DNA of 64,000 bases from Podaxis mareebaensis (lineage: Eukaryota; Basidiomycota; Agaricomycetes; Agaricales; Agaricaceae), in contig JAEUWP010000130.1 of NCBI GenBank assembly GCA_018524725.1, positions 124,001 through 188,000 of the forward strand. The letters run 5' to 3'. Below are positions 35,973-48,481 of this stretch, piece by piece. The notes beneath the pieces are model-generated. The model was not told the origin of the DNA. It saw only the letters and a program-made list of their open reading frames with translations, and did no database searches. The first letter of the stretch is position 1, and every line of letters begins with the position of its first letter. The translations under genes were made by a program, and so were the position numbers.

Positions 35973-38907
35973 CTACTTCAACATGGGTGTTACAGCAACA
36001 TCGCTTCCGAAAGGCGAAGACGCCCCAGTAAGGGCTTGTACCCCAGCATTCCCGAAATTCGGCAACGCGCCAACGATCGATTTGCCCTTGATCATCTCGA
36101 GTTCTCCGAGTAGTGTTTGATGCCTATATGCTAGCCTAATATTGGGGACATTCGTCTAGTAGTCGGAATAAGCACCTTGTGCTTGTGTTAACTTGCAAAG
36201 ATGAAGTCTTACCTTGTTGATGTCATTGCCATCAGCTCCAGGGAGATACCAGTTCTGTCCGAGCCAGTGTCGTTTAATCTCCATCTCGAAACCGCTTTGC
36301 TTAACTGAGTTTCTGGCGAGTTCTGCCAGAGAACTCTGAGGGAGTTTGTATATCTGCGGATCGTTAGCAGGGAGACGGCTTCCCAAAGGAGATTGTGCTT
36401 ACATGGGCCGCAACGCTGTACTCTTCCAGAAGAGGTTCCTTTGTGAAATGGAATTGTAGTGGGTCGTCGGTACTCAAACTGACGTTCAACCCAGTCTTGA
36501 AGAAATCGGGAAGGGGGTTCCTCTCGTAAGTCAAGAAGAGAGCGTTGTTTGAGAGCGGGCTCATTGCGATTCCAATTTGTTTCAGGTAGAACAAGTATTG
36601 CAAAGCCGGAACCTTTCTCAGGAGGATACCATGAGAAATAGAGTGGGAGGTCAAGAATGCAGAAGTCAGGTGGTCTGTATCACCGGCTTCTCCACAATGA
36701 GGCCGGAAGACGAAAGTATCTGAAAACCTCTGAGTAGGGTGGCTGATACGAAGTGCATGTAAACCTACTGAAGCCTCTAAGACGTCGCCAGTTGTTTAGG
36801 CTAGCCATATTCGCGAACATGTAGTAAATCCTACGCACAACTATCAGTTAGGAATCGTGGTTTGTAAGGAGGATGCAAACCAGTAGGAGTATGGAGGGGA
36901 TTGAGGAAAGTTCCAGAGACGCGGTAGAGGGAATTTACGGTGTATCCGACGCTCGGCCTTGGATTCGTCGTCGACAGTATCGAAGCCCACAACGCGCTGA
37001 AGGAAAACGTGTAATTCAGGATGCGTACTAGGATCCTTGGTGACCTCGAACAAGGGTCGAAATACGTCTGCGAAAAGTCAGCACTTGGTTATCACCGAAA
37101 GATAGAAGAATCTTTACTCACTTACGACTATATCTTCAAACGTGTTCACGGAACCATTGGCTTTGTAAACCTCGTATAATCGGGGAACCTGTATAAGCCA
37201 GCGAACATTGTGGGAGTAGAGTTTGTTGTTGACAATCCATTTCGCCAGCTTGTCCCATTCATCCGGAGATCGCCCATAGATACTGATCCTCCATTCAACA
37301 TTCTATGCATGATGGGAGACTATGGATGGGATTTCAAAGTAGATTAGATAAACGTACCTGATATTTACTCTGCTCTAGATCGCTCATGAGCTCTGAAGAA
37401 TGTTCGAATTGAGTTAGATTTCGCGAAGGACTATCCAAGTACTCGCCCTTTGTCAATTCTGCTAAATAACGCCCCTTGATGTAATTGTCGGTCTTCAGGA
37501 ATATCTCGCGTAGGCGCGATTCTCCAATTGGATTATATTTGAGATTAAACTTGTCAAAGCGATGGAACGAATCTTGGTGAGCGTGCATATCTAGGGTATC
37601 GATTGATAGGTCATATGCAGTTAACTTGAGAGATTCAAAGACTTGTTCAAGCGTCAGTTCATGTCCGTCACGGAAAATAACGACGTCCTGTAGAAACCGC
37701 GTTAACCACACTCTATGGACAAATATCGTAGAACTCACCTTGGGACTACGTTTCATCTTGGACTTAATGAAGCGAAGGAGGTGCTTTTGGTTCATACTGC
37801 TGGAGTGGTGAACGTGGGTATCGACCTTACGGACATTGTAGAAATCTCTGGAGGCGGGGGTGGTTAAGTGGGTCAGTGGGATCGAAGGGAATGATGTACC
37901 TATGTGGAACACCCTAGGGGTTCAATCAGGGCGGGCATTCGATGGGATTAGAAGTGCACGAACTTTCATGTCTGCTAATTCTTGATGTTCGTTGAGCAGA
38001 CTATACATGATAAATTTGCTCTGAAGATATTTCAGACGTCGAAAGGCAAAACTCTTTGTCGGACCGTCGGAGATGACGCCCAGGACATAATCCAAGTCCA
38101 TGAAGTATTCTCGAATATCGGGAATATCAAAGGCCGGTTCAAACTTTTCTGGTCTTCGAGTGAGTCTTTAGGGGCGCAACGTCAATATTGAACCAACCTC
38201 TCTTGCCATCATCATCTGCCTCATAGACTTGGAAGACTCCCTTGTCATCAATCCTGAAGTTCCACGGATGGGAACCTGGGATTTCGCATTCTTCGAAACG
38301 GAACGCATCGCCGCCCGTCTCACTTTCGCCGTGACTCAAAACCTCCTTGCTCTTCGAGTGCCATGTTGGAGGCGGGGGTTTAGGATATATCCTCCAAGGT
38401 TTAAACTGCTGGGCCGGTGGTTGATTAGTCGCAGGATCCACATCAGGTTTCAGGCCAGAAGGATCGGCATGTTCATCGTCCACTCCATCAAAGTCCCCGT
38501 CATAATCTCTGGGGTCATCACCCAACCGCTGCCTCGACTTCAGCATGTACTTATCACGAAGATCAAGACATCTTTGGAATGCTTGAAGTATGTGCGCTTG
38601 CTCAGCAGTAATAACTGATTCAGCTGCTATTGATAGCCTCAGTAACTGTACTTTTGGGTTATTTTGAACGCTCACGGGTGGGAAAAGTACGGGTTACTTC
38701 AGCTGCCGATGGCTCATTATGTTCATCGAGGACGGGGTCTCCTGCGACAGAGCCTTGCTTCGAGGCCCTTAGACTCGTGATGTCAGATAACGCATCTGAG
38801 CCCCGTCTGCGAACCCAGTATTTCTCGTCGATCTGTTTTAATGTAGTCGATGATGGTCAGTGACACTCTTGAAGAAACGGTCAAGGACGCACGTGCTGTT
38901 GGCTCAT
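35973..38907 (-). CDS. AMD1: AMP deaminase
   Basis: Converts AMP to IMP and ammonia in the purine nucleotide cycle. Model of 13 exons with matching phases: 38,893-38,907, 38,698-38,832, 38,198-38,645, 37,964-38,148, 37,900-37,913, 37,739-37,847, 37,358-37,687, 37,122-37,302, 36,881-37,067, 36,769-36,830, 36,403-36,719, 36,213-36,353 and 35,973-36,155; total 768 residues, normal for the family. Catalytic-domain marks: [19 protein letters not shown], metal-binding [60 protein letters not shown] and [11 protein letters not shown]. The N-terminal 200 residues are variable and acidic, as usual. The fifth exon is only 14 bases. The first exon has 5 codons, so the very N-terminus is the least certain part. 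Confidence 0.93.
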
Positions 38908-39783
38908 CTCCTCCAGATAACCAAAGAACCCATCTCTTGATTCCGGTATCCTGAGCGTATTTGAAGAACTGCTTGGGGACGTTTCGTAGTTGCCGTTTGT
39001 ACCGTCGAGCGACATGGCCGTACGAAGATGGAAATTTACGCCTTGATATTCTATCACCGACAGTGGGTCATCTCAAGGTCCGAGGGCCTTTTATGGTCAT
39101 CATCTTTATGGCCTCTGATTGGTCCACTCGTCCACGTTCTATTTTTATCCCAATTCCCTGATTCGTTCTTCCTTCATTGCGAAAAATCGCGATATCTGAG
39201 TCCGAGTAGTAGCGGATGGGTAACACGCAGTTAACGCATTATTCCAATCTGTGGTACAATGTTCATAATGTTTGTGAATCCGAATCTGTCCCACAAATCA
39301 CCTCGAGTCGCAAGCAACTAGTCACGGGAGCTTCCAGGGTCTATCCCGGCATAACCCGAGGTCCTCGACACCCCTTGTCCACTCCCCGCCGGCGGAATCA
39401 CATATAACTTACAACAGATGAACAGGTAACCATCACTATTCCTCAAAGATATGCTTCACAACAGGTCCAACCCCGCTTGAACCTCCCGCCTCTCCCAACC
39501 AGTCCTCGAACCTCCAGGTCACGCAGTTTCGCATCGTTCTTGGGTCACGGTCCTTGCATTTGTGCATTTCCGTCGAGCATTCCATTCATAATGCAATAGC
39601 GTGTGCAATGTGCTACTTTTTTCTGCACTCAACTAGAACACATGACCGAAGAACCAAGAAGCCATAAAAGTCCGGGCCGTCCAGACTTCCCCCGGAGTTT
39701 TTGCTGCGTTCTACAATTGCGACCCGGCACGGGACCATGCAATATATAAATTCTTTCACAACGAAAGGAAAAACCTCTCAATC
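38908..39783. promoter_or_regulatory. Divergent intergenic region between AMP deaminase and the BNR-repeat gene
   Basis: No gene seen. A TATA-like box (atatataaat) at 39,742-39,751 lies about 35-40 bases before the start codon of the plus-strand gene at 39,784, an unusually short leader. Confidence 0.5.
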
Positions 39784-41324
39784 ATGTTTTGGCTGCTCTT
39801 TGTCCCGCTCACGAGCGTTTTGTTTGCGCTCTGCGGAGCTGCACCTACCGTTTCTCTGATTTCCAACAGTCCCCTCGACCCCAACGGCGTCTTCTTCGTC
39901 TCCTACGATGGTGTGGTCAATGTAAACTCTTTTCAGCTATCCGGCGTGTTAACTTATGGCAACTATCAATTTGCTGCCTGGTATACATCTTCTCGAGCTG
40001 CTATTCTCGCCCGTCGACAATTGCCATCTGGAAGCTGGTCCACTCTCCAACTTCCGCACAATCTGTCCACCAACGACTCGCATAACGTCATCGCTCTTGG
40101 CGTCTCACCATCTGACGGAAAGATCCACGTCGCGTTAGACTGCCATAGCACTCAAGTCTTTTACACCAGTTCCGAAGCAAACTTGGCTACGAGTGGCGCT
40201 AGCTGGGTAGCCAGCAGGTTTGGATCAATTACCACGACTCTGGGCAACTTGAACATCGGAACGTGAGTCTCCGAGATTTTATCAATCATGGCCCCTCGGC
40301 TAAAACTTTCCTAGGGTTGTCACCTATCCTCAGTTCGTCATCACTCCGGACAATCGCCTACAATTTGTCTATCGATCTGGAGTCTCTGGGAATGGGGCTA
40401 CGCAACTAGCGGAATATAACGGTGGGACATGGTCCAATGTTGGATCATGGGCATCCGCTTCGGGAACATACACTTCGACCAACGGTGCCAAGAGTACTGC
40501 CCGCAACCTCTACATCCATGGTTTCACATACCGTTCTGGTCGACTTCATGTCACTGGCACTTGGCGAGAGCAGAACGGCGCAGTAATGTGCAACAGTGGC
40601 GGTCTTACCAACCATGATACCGTGTATATTTTCTCCGATGACAGGGGTTCGTATTCTCGTTAATGACCCGTCTGTAAATCTGACTTTTGAGCGTAGGCAG
40701 GACATGGAAGAATAGTGCTGGAACAAATGTTGGAACATCAGGATCTAGTCCTATTAACGTGAACACAGGAGGACTCATTGTTGATCCTCTCAACGCCGAT
40801 CATGGACTCATGAACCAAGAATCCCAAGATGTCGACTCAGCTGGACAACTGCACGCTGTCATCTCATATGTGCCGGGTTCGTCCCCCACTGAGTATTGCA
40901 TTCGCATACTCAAATTTCTCAAACTTCAGGCCGCTTTGGTCAATGTGTCACCGACTACGTGAGCGACCGCACTAAGAATGGTCGTGCGTTCCACCTGTAT
41001 CGTTCCTCCAGCGGCACATGGACCAAGGTCGAAATTCCCTTCCCGCTTAATGCCGTCGGACGCTCGCAAATCGTCATGGACAGCGCCGACAACGTATACG
41101 TCGTGATGCCTTTTGTCCGCATCGTTACAGCCAGCAAGTCCTCCGGCTGGACAGATTGGACTATGGCATACGATGGCGTCGCAGCAGGCCTCAATGCTTT
41201 CGGCGAGGTCACTGTTGATAGGGCGGGGGTTGCTCAGGGGGTACTCTCGATCCTGTATCAAGTCAAGAGCACGGGAACTACACCCTCTGCTGTGCATTTG
41301 ATTGAATTCAATCTGAACAAATGA
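39784..41324 (+). CDS. Secreted BNR-repeat (BNR_4-like) protein
   Basis: Exons 39,784-40,262, 40,315-40,646, 40,697-40,876 and 40,930-41,324 encode 461 residues. The first 20 residues are a signal peptide (hydrophobic core LLFVPLTSVLFALCG, likely cleavage after GAA). The rest is a beta-propeller-like chain rich in Gly, Ser, Trp and Tyr, with repeated blade words: GNYQFAAWYTSSRAAILARR, SDGKIHVALDCH, DNRLQFVYRSG, and an Asp-box-like SDDRGRTWKNSAG. This resembles the BNR_4 family of carbohydrate-associated secreted proteins; related folds include sialidases and some polysaccharide lyases. No catalytic residues can be assigned, so an enzymatic role is speculation. Probable extracellular or cell-wall location. 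Confidence 0.75.
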
Positions 41325-41869
41325 CCATAATGGTCACTGCGTTTTTATTGGAATTAAATATCGCTGGATTACTGGAGGATACTGCAAATATGGCTGGAGC
41401 ATTCTCCTAAGTATCGTGTACTGATTGATTGTCTATGCATCAGAACCGTTCTCGACCAACCTTGGAAAGCCTGGCCTGAATTCCACATGAACAAGGGACC
41501 ATGTCCCATTTATCCCAATTCTGCTTCTTTAACTTCCAATCTGGATAGGCTTCATCGCAAAAGTATCTATACATCACTCCGGGATATTCCCACTGTCAGC
41601 AAATTATCTAAGTGCTCCCTATCCGTTCAACCCCTTGCGATCCCAGGTGAGCATCCACATTCATGTATGTTTCGATGAGCCCTCTCTGGACTTTATTCGG
41701 CAGACGAGAATCATACACCTTGATAATGCACTTGCTCGTGCTGCCTATGACAACAGCGCTATCTAAACCGCTCGACAATGGCACGCCCTTCAGCTTCACC
41801 ACAAGAGCCTCTCACCGCGCAACGATGATTATCAATGGGTTATATTTCGGTTCAGCAAATACAATCATG
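41325..41869. other. Intergenic between convergent genes
   Basis: 3' flanks of the BNR gene and the F-box gene. Nothing recognised. Confidence 0.5.
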
Positions 41870-43621
41870 TCATGTTAGAACGTAACGCCTCCGAACATTT
41901 ACCACAATCCCATCTCCCTCCCTTTCGACCTTCCCAACTTCGAGCTGAGCGGGTTTCTGTAATCCACACAGCCTGTTAAACATTGCTTCAACATTGTTAC
42001 AGAACTTTTGTGTCGGATATAAGAGCCTTGGTAGCATAGACGCATGGCGATGCACCGAAGGTTGGGGGCGGACCGGGCTGTGGTGAAACGTAATGTACAT
42101 CTGTAAGCAGTCCAAAGACGGTAGCCGGGACCCAAATTCCAGCAATGCTTTCTGTGCGTTAATACATCAGCATGCGATTGTCCAAAAGCTGACGATATCC
42201 GGAAGCATACCGAAGCTGGACTTGCGTCTGAGGTCGGATTATTGCTATTGTCGGACCAAGTTGTAAGGATGAGAGGGATCTTCAGCTTGCGCAGCCCCAT
42301 ACAATAACGCACAACATCTTGCAACAAGCCTCGATCCACAGGTCCGGACCGTCTGGGGGCCACAAGCTCGAGCTCGAGTAATGTCCCGCCATATTGGGGG
42401 AGGATAAATTGTTGAATGTAGTTGAAAAATCTAGCGTTGGACGCCTCCCAGGTTGGGCCGGGTAAATATAACCTGAGATGTCGCAAATCGCGGCAGGACT
42501 TGAGGTACGCCGAAAATGAAGAATCATATACACCCGAGATTGCAAGCCCCTTCAGAAAAATTCTCTCCTCTCCTAATATGTCACAAACCTCGGTAAGAGT
42601 GCTCGTGGACTCAGAGAAAGTTTCTCCGCTCGGATCCTTCCCCAAGTCCAGGTACTCGAGACACCGGAAGTGGTGCAGATGCTTTCTGAACATGACCGAA
42701 GTGACGAAGACACCCTGAAGTTCCAACACCTTCAAAGGCCACGGTGACTTTAAGCTCCTGGCTACACCCGAGAGAAGAAAGTCAAGGGTGAGCCGAAATC
42801 GTGTATAGGTATAACCATTGTTGTCCACGCCGACAGTACCTCTGAAACGAAGCGATTCGAGAGTCGGACAACGCGCCAATAGCCTCACAAGGTCGGTTGT
42901 TATTGCGGATGCGGTCTGCTGAGGACCGGAGAGCGGGACTTCCAAAGAGACACTCCGAAGGTTGGAAAGAGGATATAATGAAAGGGGTTTGCATGGATGC
43001 GTCACGAACACCAGATCGAGTTCTTGCAACGCAGGAATGGTGGACAGCGCGGCTATGAGGTTGTCGAATTCCCGTCCGAGCAAGTCCGAGCTTGGGTTGT
43101 ACTTCCAGCTAGTGGCAACGAACAACCCAAACAGTCGAGTTCCATAAGCCAATTTATACACGTGAGAGCACGGAACGACTCACTGAATGGAACACAAGTT
43201 TTGCAATTCGGATATCGCAGCGACCAGGCTCGTCTCAATCACATTAGCGGCCTCAGCTAACCGAGGGCTCATCCCTGGTCGATACCCATACAGCCCAGAG
43301 AAATCAAAGAAGAGCGTAGTCGTCCGCTGAAAAAGGGTTCCCGACTTTCCTGAGGCTATTGCAGTAATAATACTAATCGTCCGCTGAAGATCTTCAGCAA
43401 AGGTGCCGCCGGCCTTGATTCTCAGACAGAGGTTCAGGAACAACAGTGGACTGATGAACTCGTTGAGATATCTAGAGACAAGGCGGAGGTTGTAGAGGTC
43501 ACTCGACACCGGCTGGGGAATTGGACCTCAACGTCAACCTCAGTTTGATAGTCTCAATCATACGCACTAGATGGTTTGCTATTTCTGTGAGTACATCAGG
43601 TGGTAAATCATTGAGCAGCAT
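41870..43621 (-). CDS. F-box protein with leucine-rich repeat-like C-terminus
   Basis: Exons 43,568-43,621, 43,184-43,512, 42,211-43,108 and 41,870-42,151 encode 520 residues. The N-terminus is an F-box (LLNDLPPDVLTEIANHL, then after an intron SSDLYNLRLVSRYLNEFISP), the docking site for Skp1 in SCF ubiquitin ligases. The remainder has irregular leucine-rich repeat words (LQELDLVF, LESLRFRG, LKVLELQGVFV, LEYLDLGKD, LRHLRLYLPG, LLELELVAPRR, LRKLKIPLIL), which would bind the substrate. The last intron (ending near 42,152) is supported because reading through it gives a different, less plausible frame. Substrate unknown; such genes are numerous in mushroom genomes. Confidence 0.8.
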
Positions 43622-43683
43622 GACTATCGAGTGATGCTGCTGGGGGGTTCAAGGGAACTCTGGGCGTGATGGGATCTCAGCAC

Positions 43684-44318
43684 ATGCGGTTTATATTTGC
43701 TCTTGGGCTGTGCTTCCATGAAAGACGAACAGAGGAGGCGGTACAGGCACAGGGGTTGTGAGCCATCGACAACCGTTGACAGCCCTAAAGCATACAGTGG
43801 TGACAGATCCAGATGAAAAAGACCCCTTGGAGGGTACCTTTGAATAAACGATAACTGTATGATTGACCTAATACAGTTATTATGTGTTCAAAATCCATGG
43901 CACCGTGGGCGAGACTTATTTTTGAAATTTGGATTCGTCTCTGGTGATATATGTGTGTACATACTATCTTGTGAGCCAACGGCGGTTCAATGATTCATAT
44001 ACAATACATGGGCGTTACAGTTGAACCTATGATAATCTGTCTGCGACATCCTCCCCGATTTGATCGCACAAAGGTTTAGGTCATGCAGTTTATATGTGCT
44101 GTGTTTCCATCAAAATCATCTGGAAGGGGCGCACAGGTACAGGGTTATACATATGCTGTCGACAGCTACTGATATATGGGTATACGTGTACATACTACCT
44201 TGTAAGGCCAGGAACGATTCAACGCCTCATACCCTGCTCAGTATGGGCGCTGGAGGCGGAGCTGAACCCATATGTACTATGACATCCTTACCGAGAATTT
44301 GATCGCATAACGGTAGAC
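43684..44318. repeat. Degenerate tandem pair of about 240-390 bases
   Basis: Words recur in the same order in both halves: gtttatat...tgctgtg/tgtgctt, ggtacagg,  tgtacatacta, gttcaa...tcat, gttgaacc or gctgaacc, gacatcctcccc or gacatccttacc, and gatttgatcgca at the end. The first copy is longer, with about 150 extra bases in its middle. Nature unknown; perhaps a non-autonomous repeat. Confidence 0.5.
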
Positions 44319-44464
44319 AGAGTTAGATACTAATTATCCCTACTCACCATGCATCATGCATCGTGAACGCACGACGTCCTTCCGAGCCCGAACATCAATA
44401 CAATTCTATTCAAACAGTGTGCGACGTACTATATGATTTACACCAGCATCAAAACGAAAACACA

Positions 44465-44610
44465 AATGCAGCAAAGAAAGGAAGGGGGGGGGAATGATAC
44501 ACAAAACACAACAAAAAAGAGACAAAAGAAAAAAGAGACAAAGAAAAAAAGAGACAAAAGAAAAGGGACAAAAGAAAAAAGGGAAAAAGGAACTAAAGAA
44601 GCAAGAAACA
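44465..44610. repeat. Low-complexity purine tract
   Basis: Almost only A and G on the plus strand, with the word gagacaaa repeated at near-regular spacing. Confidence 0.8.
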
Positions 44611-44670
44611 TGAAGGTTACCACGAACCAAGCCACCACATCAAAGAAAGCTTCTAACGTCACCATCGACA

Positions 44671-46840
44671 TCACATCGTAGTCGGTTTATAATAAACCGT
44701 TGTCATATACTACAACACCAGCAAAAAAGAAGCTCAAAATCAGCCACGATGTAAAGAACTTGCTTGATACAAAACACGCACCTTCTTCCGATACCTCGTA
44801 GTCGTAGCCACAGCCAATACCCCGTTCCTGATCGCACTCGTACACAAATGCTGCAGCACAACATGGCTCGGCACAGGCAACACACTCGCATCATCCGTCA
44901 TCGTAGGCATATTTCCATTATCCAATGTAATCGCCCTCGATCCACTCACAGGTCCACGCGGTTCAGTCGTGAGAGGTGATGGGCCCGGACGTTGAGGAGT
45001 CGTTGGAGGCGGTTGCGGTGTCGTATTCGTGGTCGTGGTCGCGCGCGATGCGGTTTGCGTGGAAGATTGCGATTGTTGAGCGGGAGATTCTTTATCAGTG
45101 GGTGTAGGTCCAGTTTCGGGTGTAGTGATAGCTGTGGTATTCGAGGATTCTTGCGGAGGAAGCTCAACTTCTTCCCCAACACCACCTCTTACAGGTGAAT
45201 GTTCCGGTTTCTCATCCAACCCTGCCCCAGTCCCGTCTTCGCTCGGTGGGGGTGCAGGCGGGAAATTCGCGTACCCCGAATCGCGCCAGTTAGCACCACC
45301 TTGTTCACGTCGTTCGCGTTCTCGTTGTTCCCGTCTCTCACGCTCCTCACGTCGACTCTCACGTTCCCGTTCACGATCTTCTCGTCTGCGTCTCTCACGA
45401 CCTTCACGCTTGCTGCGATCCCGATCACGTCCGCTAGATCCACCTTGACCACTTCCGACACCACCTGGAAGTCCATTGCTTCCTCGAGAAGGAGATCCTG
45501 TGTTGGAATTTCCACTGGAATGTTGAGAGGGGGCGGTCATCCTGGTGTTGAGGATCAACTTGTCCAAGTGGCGTGGCATGCCAGGTGCAGGTGGGATGTT
45601 GGGCGCTGGGACAAACCCGGAGACGTGAACACTCCTTGCAGTGGCGTCGTACTGTCCAGCTGAAGCGGTGAGGTAGGCCTCTTCCTCTCGTGCCGCTTCG
45701 ATAAGTTCTGGTGGGAGGACGTTGGTCCACTTGGCTTGGGTGACTTGAGCATGGAGATTTTGTTGGTTGGAGGGCCGGTAGTCATCGGCGCCGTCATCAA
45801 CGGAAGAGCCAGCGGACCAGAAAGACTGACCGGGGACGTGTGGGCGTTGAGGGGTGGGGTGTTGTTGTGGGATAACTGGGGGTAGAGGTGTGCTTTGGCT
45901 AGGTGGAGTGTGGGGTTGGACGTTGACATAGTTGGCGAGGGAGCCTTGGTCGTCGACGGCAGTTGGAAATTCGTCAGAAACACGCCACTGGTCATCCACG
46001 AGGAAACGGATGTGATGTGTTCCTGGGAGAAGGTATACTACGGCTGTCCATGTGTTTGATAGTGGGTTCCTAGACTGCTATGAGCAAATGACGAGATGAG
46101 AGGGGAGGGGAGTAGAATACGAACTCGCGTTCCATGGGTTGGCGGCCATTCCAGTCGTCATCTCCTGCACGTGCAAGTACGACATTTTTGCCACCACCAC
46201 GCCAGGTGATCTTGACTGCGACAGGTTCTGAGGGGTCCTCGGAACGTGCAGGTGCGGCGGGTTCCTCTTCGTCTTCACCCTCTGGCTTGGCGTCTGCGCC
46301 GGTTAGGAGTCCAATGGGTATGGAGGACCGGACAACTTCCTTGACAAAGGGCGTCGGGGATGGAGGTGTGGGTGGACGGTGGTGGGAGTGGGCATGGGAG
46401 GGCTGACGATGAGACGGATCGTGGTAGATGCTTGGCATGGGTTGGGGACCACCACGTGAGCGGCGACCGCCACCGTAGGAGGATACGGATCCATGTGGGC
46501 GCTGGGTTGGAGGAAAAGGGAGGTGAGTGGCGGGGACAATGAGGTCTGTGGACGAAAAGTTGTTCTGGGGTCTGCGTGTTGGTGGGGTATCTGTGGAGGG
46601 CTTTGGGATGTTGATAGCCTGGCTCTTTGGAGGAGTTTTCTGGCGGCCTCTGGGCTGTGCTGTGGTCATTGTTGAGCGGTTGAAGCCTGGAAGCTCGAGG
46701 GACTTTTTCTTTGTGCGCATGGAAGGGTGTGGCACGCCCGGTGCCGGGGAGGGCGAGCGTGTGCGGTCTTTGTCGTCGAACTTTGCATCTGTGGGCCTGC
46801 CTGTGCGCTGCTGGGCGGTGGACGACGCACTGTTGCCCAT
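44671..46840 (-). CDS. SNF1/AMPK complex beta subunit (Sip2/Gal83-like)
   Basis: Exons 46,125-46,840, 44,782-46,069 and 44,671-44,709 encode 680 residues. MGNSAS at the start is an N-myristoylation signal. A disordered basic/proline-rich region runs to about residue 190, then the glycogen-binding CBM48/E-set domain (VAVKITWRGGGKNVVLARAG, WNGRQPM, GTHHIRFLVDDQWRVSDEFP). The C-terminal complex-assembly domain follows: WTNVLPPEL and LDKLILNTR, then a long insertion rich in Arg and Glu (RERERRREDRE-like) and Ser/Thr/Pro, then its second half LPVPSHVVLQHLCTSAIRNG, TTTRYRKK and a 13-codon last exon (YMTTVYYKPTTM). It scaffolds the catalytic and gamma subunits in glucose signalling. The insert splitting the assembly domain is large. 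Confidence 0.92.
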
Positions 46841-47117
46841 TGCCGTCTCTGTTCTCCACACAACAATCTCTCCATCGATAACCCTCAAGATTATGTAACT
46901 CTATGACCTCATCACCCCTGGCAGCACATGTCTCTTGACTCTTGACCAACTCTACATGTCGCGCAGGGACTCTATTGCCCAGGGAATTTTCTTGCTTGTG
47001 TTCTACAGTTTTGGCTAGCATGCGCCCCAATTTGGTGTCTGTCATGGTCGGTTCGGAACGCTCGTCAGAATATTTAATGGCCCACGCCTTCAATAATTGC
47101 TGCTCGTCTCTACTTTC

Positions 47118-48315
47118 ATGTCCTCTTCACGCGTCTGGTTGAGTAAGTGCGCTCCTTCTGCCGTGTTTTTACCCCTCTACTCACAGCTCTACAGTCACTG
47201 GTTAGATTTCTCGCGTCTGGTCTTCATAGCACCTCCTCACGTTGCACAGGTGCCTCGACCGGTTTTGGCTATTACCTCGCCTGCCATGCTCTCGACAACG
47301 GCGACACCGTTGTCGCCACCATGCGCAACCCCGTCTCCTCCGCTGAGCCTCTCACATCCAAATACACCAGCCAAGTCTCCAACGGCAAACTCCTCACTCT
47401 CAAGCTCGATGTAACGAATGCACAAGAAATCGCAGACATGTTTAAGGCCACCAAAGAAAAATATGGCCGCATCGACGTCGTATTCAACAACGCCGGATGG
47501 GCGATTATCGGCGAATTTGAGGGAATCCCGGAAGACAAGGCAAGGGCCTTGTTTGACGTACGTATTCGGTTCCACCTTGCCGACGACATTTGATATGGAC
47601 TGATTCACGTGTGCAGACGAATTTCTGGGGAGCCGCCAATGTCATGAAAGAAACGGTCAAGGCTTTCCGAGAGAACAATCCCCCAGGCGGCCGACTTCTC
47701 CAGAATTCCTCCTGTTCTGTGTTGGCTTGTAATCCTGGAGCGTCATATTATGGTGCCTCGTACGTACTCCCACTTCTGCCGTTATGACGATGTTTTACTG
47801 ATGCTCATATTTCCCCACGTAAAGGAAAGCTGGTATGTTACGTATGACATTATTACATGAAAGGGATATCTTCATTGGTTCTATTCAGCACTCGAAAGCA
47901 TCACAGAGGCACTTTCTCAAGAAATCGATCCGCGCTGGAACATCAAAGTAAGTAGGTCCACAACCCCTTGGCACCAAAAAGTCTCATCGTTTCATAGATC
48001 ACCATAATTGAATCTGGACCCTTCAACACCAAAGCCATCAAAGACAATATGCTTGTCCTACCTACACATCCGTCATATCCTTCGCCGACCCTCGGAGCTA
48101 ACCCGACAAAGCTCTGGATGTCTTCTGGGGAACTGTACAAGATCGCAGGGGACCCGGAAAAAGGCGCCAAATTGTTTTATCGTGTGGCCGGGATGGATGA
48201 TCCGCCGTTTAGGTTGCCGTTGCATCCGGTTACCATTCATTGTGCCAAGGTGAGGATTGAGAGTATACAGAAGAGTGTGGATGAGTATGTGGCGTGGAGT
48301 GATGAGATTTTCTGA
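47118..48315 (+). CDS. Short-chain dehydrogenase/reductase, copy 1
   Basis: Seven exons: 47,118-47,142, 47,195-47,200, 47,250-47,557, 47,617-47,759, 47,825-47,832, 47,889-47,947 and 47,998-48,315; 288 residues. Classical SDR: nucleotide-binding VWLITGASTGFG (TGxxxGxG), ATMRNP, VLKLDVTN-like LKLDVTNAQ, VVFNNAGWA (NNAG), catalytic Ser in NSSCSV and YxxxK in YYGASK. Arg after ATM suggests NADP preference. Exons 2 and 5 are only 6 and 8 bases, and both are needed: exon 2 supplies the ITG of the Rossmann motif and exon 5 the catalytic Lys. Substrate unknown. A paralogue lies 9 kb downstream. Confidence 0.92.
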
Positions 48316-48481
48316 GAACAATATTTTGTGAATATTTTCTGCTAACTGGTATAAAACCTTGTAATGGATCTCATCTTTACATTGCTGCAACATGAGTTGT
48401 ATGTTACATTGACTTGATAAGTTGTGGTGTTTGCCATCTCATGTTGATGCTTTCTGGATCTATGTAACATCAGTATGAGTA

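Larger units (their letters stand above)
43622..44670. other. Intergenic with a degenerate direct repeat and a purine tract
   Basis: No gene. Contains two related segments (43,684-44,077 and 44,080-44,318) and the long purine-rich run at 44,465-44,610, which would be a pyrimidine tract in the 3' untranslated region of the SNF1 beta gene. Confidence 0.5.

Noticed and set aside
39216..39407. Short ORFs upstream of the BNR gene
   Set aside because: No homology or motif; the region looks like a divergent promoter.
41899..42210. Continuation of the F-box ORF through 41,899 without an intron
   Set aside because: The read-through frame loses the leucine-rich pattern. Splicing at 42,210/42,152 gives a frame with CLQMYITFHHSP and a better end, with canonical sites.
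44433..44681. Plus-strand ORF of 82 codons rich in Lys, Arg and Glu
   Set aside because: It is a by-product of the purine-rich tract in the 3' region of the SNF1 beta gene on the other strand.
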